From the NCBI GenBank assembly GCA_014549065.1, contig JACDOX010000323.1:124001-188000 (forward strand): DNA of 64,000 nucleotides. Direction: 5' to 3'. The DNA is from Cardinalis cardinalis (Eukaryota > Chordata > Aves > Passeriformes > Cardinalidae). Positions 14,601 through 26,732 of the stretch are shown one piece after another. How positions within the stretch are numbered: the first letter of the stretch is position 1; the number at the start of each line of letters is the position of its first letter. The notes under the pieces were generated by a model. The model made no database searches. It was not told the origin of the DNA and saw only the letters and a list, made by a program, of their open reading frames with translations. Both the position numbers and the translations under genes were made by a program.

Positions 14601-14985
14601 AGGCTGTGCCAGGATGCATCAGGAAAGTTAAAAATGGCATCTAAATTTGCNTCCTCTTTTAATAGCAGTAGAGAACCAAGAGTTATAGGCTATTCTTGCA
14701 NTCTGTAAACAGCTTCCAAAGGTACATTTGTGAAAGCATTGTTTCAGCATCCAAGTGCTATTTATATTTCTAAAACACTTNTGCTTTGTCAGCATCAGTC
14801 TATCTGCAGTGATAATCCATTTATACCAGCAGCAATAGGATTACACACAAGTTCCAGATGAAACCAGGGAATGGCCAGGGGAACTAAAGACCAAAATTTT
14901 CAACAGCTGCTTGGAGACTGAAAGAGGAAGACAAGCTGCAAAATAATTTCTAGAAATGCCCTAGTGTAAGAGAAATCTCCAGGTG

Positions 14986-15066
14986 CAGCAACAACAAACC
15001 AAGTAACAACAAACCCAATGAAAACAACCAAACAAACAATAACCAAGCAAACAAAAACCCACAACA
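14986..15066. repeat. A/C-rich low-complexity tract
   Basis: About 80 bases made almost only of A and C on the plus strand (aacaacaaacc-type units), similar in character to the longer tract at 19321. Confidence 0.75.
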
Positions 15067-15760
15067 GACCAGTTTTGGGGAAAGAGCGTCTATCCTTTGA
15101 ATCAGGAGAATTTGATTAATTCCAGATAGAGCCCATCCCCACACACAAGTGAATGAATATGGGTGGGAGAGCTACAGACTGGGGAGTGACAAGAGACTTG
15201 GAGGGCAGGAATGGATGGGATTACACTGGGAAAGGACATCCTTTCAGCCCAACACCATTTAAACACTACTGGGCACTGTGCTGGCTACCTCCCTGTTCTG
15301 CCAGGCACACTAATAGTGCTGAAAAGTGCCCATTACTCTGGGCAAAGCAAAATGTAAAGCACAGTGAAGCAAGGAATGTAAACCTCCTCTTGGACTGGTT
15401 CCCTAGTCACTGCACCAGCTTTCATTATGAGCAACTGGAGGTTTTTTAACTTGTTAAATTTGGAGTCCCAGGGCTGTGTTTCTTCATTTCTCCTAAGGAT
15501 GTCATTGTGAGCAGCTAAACAAACTCAGATTACTGCAGCCACTCCAGGGCACTCTGCAGGGCAGTAACAGGAGAAGGAAATGTATACTGGGCTGTTCAAC
15601 TGCTGTCAGAGAGAGTGGAGTTGTTTATGTGCTCTCTGCTCACTCTGGAAAGAGCTCAGGGTGAAACTGAGGAAGTGTTCTTAAAACAAAGCATTAGAAG
15701 GAAAACTTAGCCCTGAGAGGTTTGTCACACTGGCCTGAGAAAATAATAGAAACTAATTAT

Positions 15761-16175
15761 TGTATTTGCAGGGAATGCCCTGAGGAAGGCAGGAATGGTG
15801 CATCTGAGTCCATGTTCTCAGAAGGCTGATTTATTACTTTATGATACTATACTATATTAAAGAATACTATATTATACTAAAGAATACAGAAAGGACACTT
15901 ACAGAAGGCTAAAAAGATAATAATGGAAACTCGTGACTCTTTCCAGAGCCTCAACACAGCTTGGCTGTAATGGCCAATGAGTCAAAACAATTCACATGAA
16001 ACCAATGAAACAATCACCTGTTGGTAAACAACCTCCAAACACATTCCACATGTGAGCACAACACAGGAGAAGCAAATGAGATAAGAATTTGTTTTCCTTT
16101 TTCTCTGAGGCTTCTCAGCTTCCCAGGAGAAAATCCTGAGTGATGGAATTTTTTTCAGAGAATGTGAATGCCACA
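15761..16175 (-). mobile_element. Solo-LTR-like repeat, family 1 copy 2
   Basis: About 415 bp and homologous along its length to the copy at 2877: 'ttctcagaaggctgattta', 'cagaaggctaaaaagataat', 'caattcacatgaaaccaatg', 'caatcacctgttgg', 'cttctcagcttcccaggag'. A minus-strand AATAAA (plus-strand TTTATT, 15830-15835) is kept. The first 50 bases differ from the other copies, which suggests a subfamily or rearrangement. I see no matching 6-bp flanks, so the boundaries are approximate. It is antisense to RERG. Confidence 0.75.
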
Positions 16176-16510
16176 GCTGATATCATCATAATTGTAAACT
16201 TCAGAGCTGCATGATCTCTGAGCCCCTGACACTGCGGTGGTGTGCATCTACCAAGCTTCAGGATGGAGGGGAGGATCCTTGAAGGGAAAGATCCCCTTGC
16301 AAAACTGCCCTGGNATCTTTAAAGTCCCCCTGGAACAAACAGGAACTTGGTGTTTTCAGCCTCATGTAAAAGGAATGAAGAAAATCCCATCACTAAGGTC
16401 ACTTCAAAGTGGATAAACCACTGCATGAGATAATGACTGAAAGAGCCCTGAATATATGACTTGTTATAGCTCTTATCTGTGTAATTTCTATGGACAAGAG
16501 AATCTCACAC

Positions 16511-16572
16511 AGATAGCACCTCAGACTTTTGGGGTATAACTCACTATTCAGCATGGATAAATGTAGAAAAGC
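16511..16572 (+). repeat. 62-bp direct repeat, copy 1
   Basis: Matches 17386-17447 at an exact offset of 875 bases with very few differences (two of the sites are N in copy 2). The shared core includes 'cttttggggtataac' and 'attcagcatggataaatg'. Sequence on both sides diverges. Confidence 0.85.
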
Positions 16573-17385
16573 TCCCTCTTAATGCAGGCTTTTAACTAAG
16601 TACAGCTAATTACTCAGCTGAGCACTCCNTTTAGCTCTTGCACTCTGGGGAGGCAGGGCCAGGTCTCCTGGCAGCTGTGATGAACATCATAAACTAAGTT
16701 ATGTTAATCCTCCAAGTTTCAGACTTGAGATAAGTCAGAGGTTTTACANCACCCATTATCTACTACTGTGGCTTTTATTTTGTTTGAAGCCATGCAATGT
16801 TTATTAGCTGAATGCCCTTAAGCATTGAGAATGAAAGCTGAAATTNACCATTTAAATTTAGATCATGCTTTCCCCCCTGTCACACACACACATAATTCTA
16901 AAGTTTACTCTGAACAGTTCCCAGGATTGTGTGTCCAGATTCCAAGCAGAAGACTAAGAATAACCCCTACATTATTACAAGCACCAAATGGGTGCTCATA
17001 AAACCATAGCTGCAGCCAGAGATAGGAGATGATAGTTGTTTATCAAAACAATGAATTAGTTTAAATTAATTTCGTGCTGTCACTAGCACTGGGAACCAAG
17101 CACAGCACTCTGTAGTGCCCTGACTGGAGCACTTAGCAGTATTTATCTTTGCCCATTATGACATGGCCTTGTAGGAAATCACTGCTTCCAGGAGCTGGGA
17201 TTAATTATCCTCCCCCAANAGAGGTTGTATGGGATGAGCAGGGATGTGAGCCCTGGCAGGTCACCACTCAGGCTTCAGACACAAAGGGGCTTTGCTCACT
17301 GGTGCCGTATGAAAAGCTGCTCTCCACCCACGCCCGTTCCTCCAGCTGCTCCACCAAAGAAAAGTGATGCTGGGGAGATACTCTG

Positions 17386-17447
17386 AGACAGCACCTCANA
17401 CTTTTGGGGTATAACNCATTATTCAGCATGGATAAATGTAGAAAAGC
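17386..17447 (+). repeat. 62-bp direct repeat, copy 2
   Basis: Partner of 16511-16572 in the same orientation. Ns at 17399 and 17416 fall within the match. No known repeat family was recognised. Confidence 0.85.
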
Positions 17448-19320
17448 ATTAGGTACCTACCAGTTCCATCTCCCCTGGGGTCACTTTTCTGCCTCCAGGA
17501 ACAATCAGCAGCAGCATGTTAGGAAACCTTTGCTCAGACTGAGCTCTTGTCTTCAGCTAACCATTTCTACACTTTACATTTATTTTTACTGTGAGAAGGA
17601 TGTGGTCCACAGTGTTTGCCTTCCATTTCACTTCAGTTGTTGATCACAGTGTTTCTATCATTCTCTTTTATCATCCTGCAGCATTGCAAACCCTACTGTG
17701 GAAATTCCTCNTAAAGAGCTTCTCTGCTCCTCCTGCTGTGTCTCTTAATACTCCAGGTGTAAAGGCAAAGCTGTTTGCTCTTTAAAAAAACTAAATTCCT
17801 GGTACAAACAACAGTTCAATTCCAGGTGGCTAGCAAATAACAGGAGCAGGTGTCTTTACAACACAGAGAAAAGGAGGGAGGGTAAAAAAAAAGGCATAGC
17901 TAAAATATGAGAATAACAGCTGATTTTGCAAAATATGGGTCCCCCTAAATATTCTGTTGTGNACTGTGTTAAAAAGATGTAACATTTATCAAAGCTTATG
18001 TCATCAGACTCATAAAAAAGAAAAGGAGGATCATTAAAAATCCATGAGTCAGTTTTCAATGTATTTTGTTGCCTTAATTCCTCATCTTCCTGGGACATTC
18101 CAGGCCTGCATCCATCAACTGATTCAATCATCAGTCACCAATCAATAGGGCTGGTACAAACTTCTGGTGTTCACCTAAGCTCCATTGTCAAAGAAAGATG
18201 GAAATGCCACAGGACAAATGATCTTTCAAGATCTTCCTGAATATCCTGCTCTAGGTGGATTGCAATCACAATGCAAAGCTTTTCCAGGTTGTCTGAGATT
18301 TCCATGGAGCCAAATCCAGAAAGCCAAGCTGAGCATGCAAAGAAAAAAAAAGTTTATCACAGAAAAAGCCAGNGAACAGCTTGTTTTTAGTTTGATGCAA
18401 GCTGTAGTCTCATTTGATATAGTATACTGATATAAGTGAAAATAAGNCAAGGAAATTGTTATAGTCAGGCTGAGGAGAAGAGAGTGACAGCTACTCTGGT
18501 CAGACTCTGANCACACAGAAACACCCAGTGCTGTCTACCAACATGAAACAGAGAGCCCTGCATCTCTTTATGACATTTCTAGTCCCCATTTGTGCTGCTG
18601 CATACTCAGTGAAACACTGGCAGAGCAAGGCANNCTGACAAAAGCACTTTTTGTGNTGTGAAGATTACAAGCACAGGCAGNGATCCAGCATTAATGCCAG
18701 TGGCTTTACTCACTCNGTGTGCCAACTGCCCTCCCATTCAAACTGAGTCACCAGAGCCTGATAAAACTGTATTTTTTAAAGCATTTTGGCTTACTCTAAG
18801 CTGCAAATAGTAAGCTGTGCCTTTCCAGAATGATTTTGTCATTACCAGAACATACCACGTCAAACAAAATGTCTTTTGCTCCCAGCCAGAGCAGCAGAAG
18901 GGAAGATGTAGACACTCCAGCCCTCAGAACTATCAAGTCCCAACCCCAAGAGGAGGCAGATGGGTTCCTTGAGTTCCTGAGGAGCAGCCTCCCCCTTGGC
19001 AGGGCTGGGATTTGTGGCCAGGTTGCTGCTGGCAGCCAGGATGCTCTCACAGAAGAGCTGAGCCCTGCTCACCANTCCCAGCCCTGGCCAAGGTCTCACA
19101 GAAAACTCTCCTTAAATTTTGTTGGAAAAATTTCTTCATGTCCTTTATGCATGAGACTGTGCCCCTCTCCTACTCCCTGCAGCCCTGCCCAGATGTGTGC
19201 ACTAAGAAGGGAACAAATTCACCTCTCTCCCCTTTCCTCCAGTTTTTCCTACTCATCTCTTGCCTTCTGAGCACGGGAGAGGGAAGAGAGCAGGGATCAG
19301 ACCAAAAGCTGGAAGAGACC

Positions 19321-19672
19321 AAAAAAAACAACAAAAAACCAACAAAAAACCCATTCTCCTACAAAAAAAAAGCAACCCCCAAACCAAAAAAATAACCAAA
19401 ACAAAACTACAACAAAAAAACCCCAAAAAAACTAACAAAAAAACCCCCCAAAAAATAAAAAAACTAACAAAAAACCCACTCTCCCAGAAAAAAACAACTC
19501 CCAAAACAAAAAAATAACCAAAGCAGGAAAAAAAAGCCCAGAAAACAAACATAAAACCCAAAAAAACAAACCAAAGCAAACCAACCAAACAAACCCCCCT
19601 CCCCCCCCCAAAAAAAAAGCAATATCACCACCAATACCAAAAAATCACAACAAAACAAAAACCCCCACCTCA
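19321..19672. repeat. 350-bp A/C-only low-complexity tract
   Basis: The plus strand is nearly all A and C (A-runs of 3-9 separated by C-runs), with rare G and T. Longer units recur: 'aaaacccattctcctac' at about 19348 and 'aaaacccactctcccag' at about 19471, each followed by 'aaaaaaa..caac.cccaaa'. This suggests old tandem duplication of a unit of roughly 120 bases. It ends beside an LTR-like element. The open frames here are low-complexity artefacts. Confidence 0.85.
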
Positions 19673-19689
19673 GCACTGGCCATGTGTTT

Positions 19690-20177
19690 ATGGCCACTCC
19701 CTATTATAGTTTTTTTAAGTGTGAGTTTTACAGTACTTTAACAAACTAAAAAGTAGAGTTGTATTTTTCTCTTTATAAGTGTTTTTAAANATAAATTGTC
19801 TAATTAAGAAATTATACTTAAATTATTTTTACTTTTAACTTAATAACTAACTACTTGTGATTCATAATGTGGATTTTTATGTAATTACATAATACCACTT
19901 AAATTTATGAAAAAGAAGGTAGAGAAGAAGGATTATCTTCTGTTTTANNTTTTTTATCTTGTTTTATATNTATTACTATATTTTAAAACTTTAAACNCTA
20001 AGTTTTCTACTATNTGATATTACACACTTCTGTTCAAACTACAGACTTANAATCTTNGTTTTATCATTCAATTTTACAAGTTTTCTCCACACCCTCAGGT
20101 CAAATGCAGTGTTCTCTTGGGGGTCAGTGCTTTCCAGCNCAGANAGTCTGAAATTNTCAGTGACCAGAGTTCCAACA
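19690..20177 (-). mobile_element. LTR-like repeat, family 2 copy A
   Basis: About 490 bp, homologous to 35525-36020 in the same orientation. Shared blocks: 'taattaagaaatta/gaca', 'aaattatttttacttttaa', 'ctaagttttctacta', 'ttacacacttctrttcaaac', 'tcaaatgcagtgttct', 'agggttccaaca'-type end. Read on the minus strand it begins TGTTGGAAC, consistent with an LTR start. The left end is approximate and I see no clear target-site duplication. N density is high inside it. Recalled as a songbird LTR type; family name not verified. Confidence 0.65.
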
Positions 20178-23100
20178 CATATGTGTTAGTAACAGCACAC
20201 CAGAAAGTTTAGGTTTCACAAATGGGGTGNCAGAACAAGTTACACAATGAAGTCAGGAGAGAGAAATTATACAAGTGTGGATATTACTCTAAAATGATCA
20301 AAATCTTTGGACACACCAGTCTGATAACTTATCTTTCACACAAGTGCAATAAACACTCATGTGAAATAAACAATCTTAACCTGAAATTATTTGTTATGGA
20401 ATGGAGTAATGTAATGTAAATTAAGCCTCCTGCTTGAGTTCCATATGCNGCAACCTTTGTAAAAAAATGCCTTGAGCACTGAAAGCAGTGGGGAGAACAT
20501 GACAACAAAAATCCTCCTGTTCAGTGAGGATGGGATGAATGACTACTAATCANTAAAAAAGCCAGGGTGAACTACCCAGAGGAGCAGACAAAGAAGTCCA
20601 GTCTCCTGTGAAGACAGTTGAGATGAATATGTAAATANACTGTGCCATGGACTTCAGAATTTCAGATGAACTCTCTGAAACAGGTTATTTTTCCCCAGGC
20701 TCTTTCCACGCAGAAGTTCCTAAAATCACATCTTTCTCACAGAAGCAAAATGCAATTACATCTGAGACAGATGGAAATTGCCACTAACAGAAGAAATACT
20801 CCCCAAAACCTTGTAGCAGAAATTGAAAAGTGACAGTGGCATGAAATACACTGACATTTAGTCAGGCTGGAACATGAATGACCTGATGGAGACTGCAAAA
20901 AAGCAGAGCTGAGCAGGAGGGTGGTCTTTGTCTCTTCCACAGTAGGATACTCTCTCCAAACAACTTGTGAAAAGAAGGTCAATTATTGACATCTAATTGG
21001 ACAACCTGCTGAATTATTATCTGAAACAACTTTTGGAGTTCTGCTGCATTCACATTCTGCATGTGAAATATTATTCACTGTAAAGATAAATCCAATCTAC
21101 AGCACTTAATATTGTACATTTGAAACCTTATTAGTGGTTTTGAAATACTTGAATGTGGAATGGTGGTTTCAGCCATGATCAAATGGGAATTGAGATATTT
21201 GAGACAGGTATTCCAGTCCTTTTATGTTCCACCAAAACAAAAAGACATTTGAACCACTCTTGCTGCTCAGATTTGAATCCACAGAACTGAAGCCCTTTCC
21301 ATCACCACTGAAGAAAAAGGCTTGCATTACACAGTGAAACCTCCTGAAAGGCAAAAGCAGCACATTTCATCCCACAGCTGTTCAATCCTGGGCTGTATTT
21401 GCTACAGCACTGTATATATACACCTGTAGACACACACACACTGTTGCATATAAATTGCTACGTGGTATATATAAGAATATATACATTTGGTATTTCTGTT
21501 TAATTGATCTTTACATATTAAAGTACACATACTTTTGAACTTACATTGGCAGTCACTGGAGGACCTCCCCGTGCTGTTAAAGAAAAATTATCATAAACAG
21601 GAATTTTTCTGAACAGCTCACTGCTTGAGACAGTGACTTAAAAATGCCTAAAACATGCAGAGTTTGAAACAGCAAGGCAGTGTAGAACAAAACATTTTTA
21701 TGCTTCATTGAGTTCTCCCTTATTTTTCTGACTGATCTTGCTTTGCTCCATTAGATTTACTGTAGGAAAATTCTAGTTTACTGCAGCAGGTCCCAACATC
21801 AGAAGTGACCACGGTGAGCAAGCCAAGGGAGGAGGCAGAGAGGTCCTGCTGTTGATGTCTCACCCAGCCCTCACATGCCCACATCACAGAATTGCACAGA
21901 TCCCATCAGAGCTGAGTCAAACTCAGGCCCACGGATGCAGAGCAAGCAATGAGTGCATGCTGACATCCCTGATGCATCAGAAAAGGACTCTGCATTGTCA
22001 GTTCACACTTTCCCCCACACACAGACACCCCCAGANGACCTGCACTTCCAGAAGCAAATTAAATCCTCATGGTTTTGCCTTTAAAAGAAACCATTATTTC
22101 CTGAAGGTGGACATAGAGCTGTTTAAGGAGGGAGAACATCACCTGCCAGAATCCAGAGCACTGCAGGNTGGAACTCACCCCATCTTCCAGAGGGGCTGAA
22201 ATTCCAATACCTAAAGGGCTTCTGAGAAGGTGAAAGGGGGATGAACTCTCTAAAAAAAATATATATTTTTAAACAACAGTGAAATACTTCATTTCTGGAA
22301 GTGCCTTTTGATCATTCTAACCTTTGGTTTTAACCACTCTGGTGTCTCCTGCCATGGTTTGCTGATGACACATCATCATGGCACCAGGAATGGACTTGTT
22401 GATAAGTTAAATAATGGGACTACTTTCAGACCATTTTTAAAGCTCAAAATTCTCATGGCATAAAAGAGTCATCATACAGTTATTTCGCTGTGGAAAACTG
22501 TTATTTTTCTTAGAATAACTTTTAACTCTGTAACTTTTTGGGAAGGGGTTTGTTTTTCAAATAAAACCCTGCTTCCTTTCTTCCCCAAAAAACTCAGCTT
22601 GTATTAGCTGGAACGATACCAAATCCACAGAGATATGTATTCAGGCAGATTGTAAATTTAGCTAGAGCATTTATATGTTACTAAATCCAAACAAAGATCT
22701 AAAGCAAGATGCAAAATATCATTCACACAAACAAAACAAAAGTTCCAAAATAGATGGAATGGGATTTTTAAAGCTGAGCAAGGGACTCAGCCACAACAAG
22801 TTTGAACGAAATTGATTAATTATGTGGTTGATAACCTTGGTTTCTATGCCATGTTAAATCCTGGTATAACTTCATTGTCTTCAGTGGAGCTGCACTGCAA
22901 ATGTATTTGACAGATTGTCATGATTCTTCTCCAAGAATAACTTCTAAGGCAGAAGTTTTAAACATGAGTGAATGAAAGTCTTGTGCCAAGTTCTACCCTA
23001 ATTTATGCCCTGTANAAAACAGCTGAGCTGGAAGTGAGGGTGTCAGGAAAGGCAGAAGGAGACATGAGTCTGTTCTTCCTTTGCTGGGACGTTACATCAG

Positions 23101-25085
23101 CTCCCCTTGGTGATGGTCAAGTCTCCAAACAGCACAGCAGGAACCCACAAGGCAGCTTGTGGGAGATTCTTTCCTTCCCAGCCTGCAAGTTCTTGTGTTT
23201 CACAAGCTGTAAGTGTTCAGGGAAGAACCTGGTCTCAGTGGAGAGCCATGAAATTCACTCCTGTTAACTGCTGCATCAATCTGGGCCTGGGATGCTTCAA
23301 AATGAATTTGAGGATGAGCACTGGAAATGGCCATTTTAATATGAATATTGGAATTAGTCACTTAATCAGAAAATAATGTGTTTCAGACAGTTTTGATCTC
23401 GATGTTATTTTGAATCAAAACCCAGCATTTGGATTGGTTTTCTTTAGTCTGTTGGGTTATTTTTGGCTCATTATTAGCATTAGAGTAAAACTGACTGGTC
23501 AGACAGTACACACAGCTTTGCTCAGGTGAGAGGGAAGTAATGCCCATCTCAACTCATCTTTCATACAACATTACTAAGGACACAAGGGGAGGATTTTATT
23601 ATTTTGCCCAAAACATCGTTTAAGCCAGCAGCAGCAAGATGACTGCTCCAGCTCCAAATCTAGTGAATTGCTGATGTCCTCACTCCCAATTCTTCTGCTG
23701 GCAGAGCTATTTTACAGCAAAGTGATGTAATCTGGCAGTGAGTGAGCTCAACATAAACAGCCTGGCTCCAGCAATACCCCTGCTCNAGGGGATCATTGCT
23801 GGGGCAGGAGGCACCAGCCAGCAAGTTGNGACTCACTGCCCAAGCACTTGGATGCCCTCCCCAGCTCTTCCCTCNTTGTCTATTTTCAGTCAAATCAGGC
23901 AGCACAGCCCCATACATTGCTTTAATACCCCACTGGATGTCAGAGGCCCATCTGCTGAGCGCCCCTAATGAGGCAAAAGTGAAGATATTTCCCATCCAAC
24001 ATAGTCTGAAATACTTATAAACAGAACAGGCTCTGGATCAAGAGCCTCTCACGCTCCCCCCATCTGTGAAATGCAGCTAGCTGCTAATCTTCAGCCTCAT
24101 AAAAATGTGTGGAAGTGAAAAGCTTTATAGGATGTGCTGTGACCACTGCCATGACAGAGAGCAGCAGCATTTTGAAGGAATTTGTCTGGGTCAGAAGGAG
24201 GGAGGCTGAGCAGAGCCAGCTTGGAGGAGCAGCAGTCCTGCACAGCCCCAAGGTGCCCCAAAACTGACACAGAGCACGTGGTTCTGGAGCCGTTAGTTCC
24301 CTACTCACTGGGGTTGTGATAAGGGGGTGTTTTCTTCCCTTCACTGGGCCCAAAGAAAAGGAAAGTACTTATAAAAATACTTCATTGGCAGCAGTGCCTA
24401 GCAAGCAGCTCACTGTGCTCTGTGTGCTCACCTGAGTCTGCCAGCAGAGGCTGATTGCCACCTGACTGTGCATGGCAGCCACCTCCCACCCTTCTTTCTT
24501 TAGCTCTGCACCCTCCTAAACATGTCATTATTTATGTATCTGCATGTGCTGGAGATNAATACAGCCTAGCTTCCCCCTTCTCAGCAGAGCTTATTACACC
24601 TGTGATCTCTAATTCTTCACCTCTGCAGCGCTGCACACCTGCACCGTTTCATCCTGTGTGATAACTGTGGGTTGTGTATCCTGGCTTTTTATGTAACTTG
24701 GCTTTCTCCTCCCAGGCTCATCTCAGCACCTCCAGCTCAGTTCTACTTTTGCTTCTTATGGCTTGTCACCTTCTAATCTCTCATATTTGGGCGCCTCCAA
24801 AATCAGCTCTTCTCTCTCTTTCTCTTCAGAGCTCTCTCTGTGACCTTAGTCGTGCTTGACAAACTTCCAGTCCCCTCTATCATTTCTACTCTCTTCTCCA
24901 GCAATTTCCATCTACAAGTACAAGGTTATCATAAATAGGGGGACCATATTTCAGTATAAAAGCATTTGGACAGGCTCTTCTACCTTTACTGTTTCTTCAT
25001 TAGCTTCTCCAGGTCCAGGCACAGGCTCAGGCTCTGCCACACAGGTAGCCCATCACTGCTTCTCCTTCAGAGTATGGCTGTGAAA
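20178..25085. other. Presumed RERG intron, no gene recognised
   Basis: Unique-looking sequence with short TA/CA simple-repeat patches near 21413-21484 and an A/T run near 22252-22270. Open frames show no domain. Confidence 0.5.
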
Positions 25086-25088
25086 ACA

Positions 25089-25194
25089 TTTTTAAAATCT
25101 TTAAAATTTTAAAATAANTTTTTAAAATCTGTTTGATTTTTTAAAATCTGTTTTAAGTNATTTTAAATCTGTTTAAATTTTTTAAATCTGTCTT
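25089..25194. repeat. AT-rich minisatellite
   Basis: About five imperfect units built on 'tttttaaaatctgttt', spaced 18-28 bases apart. Two Ns lie within it. Confidence 0.8.
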
Positions 25195-26665
25195 TGACAA
25201 AGAAGCTCNTAAGAGAGAATCTATTACTAGCAATTAGAGAAGAATCATGACCAAACTTTCAAAACAATAAGATGCTTGAACTATTCCAGCTATGATAATA
25301 AATACAGAAAAAAAATTCCTGGTGCAACATTACCATGGATGGGAAATCAGCTACAAAGAGGTCATCTGGTTTTGTTATAGAATTCAGGTTAAGGACCATG
25401 ACTTGAAAAGTTACTTTGTCTAAGAATTGCCACATCTACTCTGAGGAACAAGGACAGCATTTCAGCAAAGCCTAAGCAAAAAAATCAAAGTAGGATTTCC
25501 TAAGGAAAAACAGAAACTTAAAATAACATCAACTTCAAATTGCTTCTTGTGTGGTGACCTCATTTCCTAAGGATCAGCTTCNTATTACCCCTCCAAGTAT
25601 GAGGAGGTATTAATCTTCTTAAAACTAATACTCTGATAGTCTGATTAAGGAAATCGTAATTCATTGGATTTATTCTGCAGACTCTTGCCTTATCCTACTG
25701 TTGGGCATAGAAGTCTGGGATGGAAGGCATTCTCCTGGCTTCAGTTTGGAAAAGGATCAGAACTGGGTTTTACTGTCCACCTGCAACCAAAAGATGGAAC
25801 AATCATATGGGTCTGATGACAAGGAAAAGTTTTCCTGTAGCTGTAATTTCTGCACTCGTAGCTTGCGCAGTGATATCTATGGCTTCNTTTGCAGGAAGGA
25901 TTTTGGATGGTTTGCAGGGGTAAATGATTCATTTGCATCACTAGAAATTCAAAGCACTGCTTGGTTTTAAATTCAAGAATAATCAAAGTCTATAAAAGTT
26001 GTTTTAAAGGATTTGGAGGGATAGAAAAACTTAAATACAAGAATATAAGTAGCAAGGTCTTATCCTATAAGCTGAAACTGAGAACAGCCTGTTCAGTGCT
26101 CCAAAATCTAAACTTTTTTCTATTTCTGCAAATTGATTAATAGCATGTGCTGACCATTGGTTTGAAATATTTAATCTGCTTTCTTCAAGTAAGCAAAATG
26201 TGGAAATTAAACTGTTACAAGGAAGGCATGCCAAAACAGAGAAGGAAGCTATTTAGCCAGTTATTTCTGCCTTACATGGTTTACAANCCAAAGGCAAGTT
26301 TTCAAGAAGGAAGTTATTTTGATCAACATCTCATTTTGAAGTGTCAAAGCTGGATCTAAAACCGCCAACACTTTCCCCACTGGTTATAGGATATCTAAAG
26401 CATCCAAAGCAGNGGCTTNAATGCTGCAAAAAGTTTTTGGTTTNTTTGTTTTGATTTGTTCTGTTGCTCCCATCCAAAAGCGTGAAGCGGGCCACAAACA
26501 GCGAAAAGTTCTCAAGTGCCCCAATAAGCAACCCTGACTCCTGCTGACATCTCAGGGGACCTGCTACCTGTCCACTCACATAGAAAACTTTGCTGGGAAA
26601 GCTTTAAAACAATCTGTTGAGTTGATGTCTTGTCCTTCTGACCTGAAATCTCTTTGTCCCTGCAG
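25195..26665. other. RERG intron sequence ahead of the 26666 exon
   Basis: No gene or repeat recognised. The last bases carry a pyrimidine-rich tract (about 26646-26662) and the CAG acceptor at 26663-26665. Confidence 0.6.
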
Positions 26666-26722
26666 CTCTCGTGGTGCGCTTCCTGACCAAGCGGTTCATC
26701 TGGGAGTACGACCCAACGCTGG
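26666..26722 (+). CDS. RERG: RERG coding exon (residues 21 part to 40 part)
   Basis: A 57-base exon between a pyrimidine tract plus CAG acceptor and a GTAGGT donor. It enters in mid-codon with two bases (completing Ala21), then reads LVVRFLTKRFIWEYDPTL, and leaves the first base of the Glu40 codon. This is RERG switch I / effector sequence (YDPT, the G2 region), including the threonine that contacts Mg2+ and GTP in Ras proteins. RERG is a small cytoplasmic GTPase with tumour-growth-inhibitory activity, induced by oestrogen in human breast cells. The phase joins perfectly to the exon at 41865. The preceding exon, which should carry residues 1-20 and the P-loop, was not found in the window. The peptide matches human RERG as I recall it. 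An LTR-like repeat begins about 11 bases after the donor. Confidence 0.95.
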
Positions 26723-26732
26723 GTAGGTGTTT

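Larger units (their letters stand above)
3262..15760. other. Presumed RERG intron, no gene recognised
   Basis: This is long intron-like sequence of average complexity. Open frames are short, overlap in several frames and show no domain or conserved motif. Minor features are a TA-rich run near 9214-9231, an ATT-rich run at about 11648-11698 and an A/C-rich run at 14986-15066. I looked here for the missing first coding exon of RERG (P-loop GxxGxGKS) and did not find it. Confidence 0.5.
16176..19320. other. Presumed RERG intron with one dispersed duplication
   Basis: No gene seen. The only structure found is the 62-bp direct repeat listed separately. Small open frames across 17149-19320 have no recognisable features. 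Confidence 0.5.

Noticed and set aside
19253..19697. Phe/Leu/Val-rich minus-strand and Lys-rich plus-strand frames
   Set aside because: They are translations of the A/C-only low-complexity tract.
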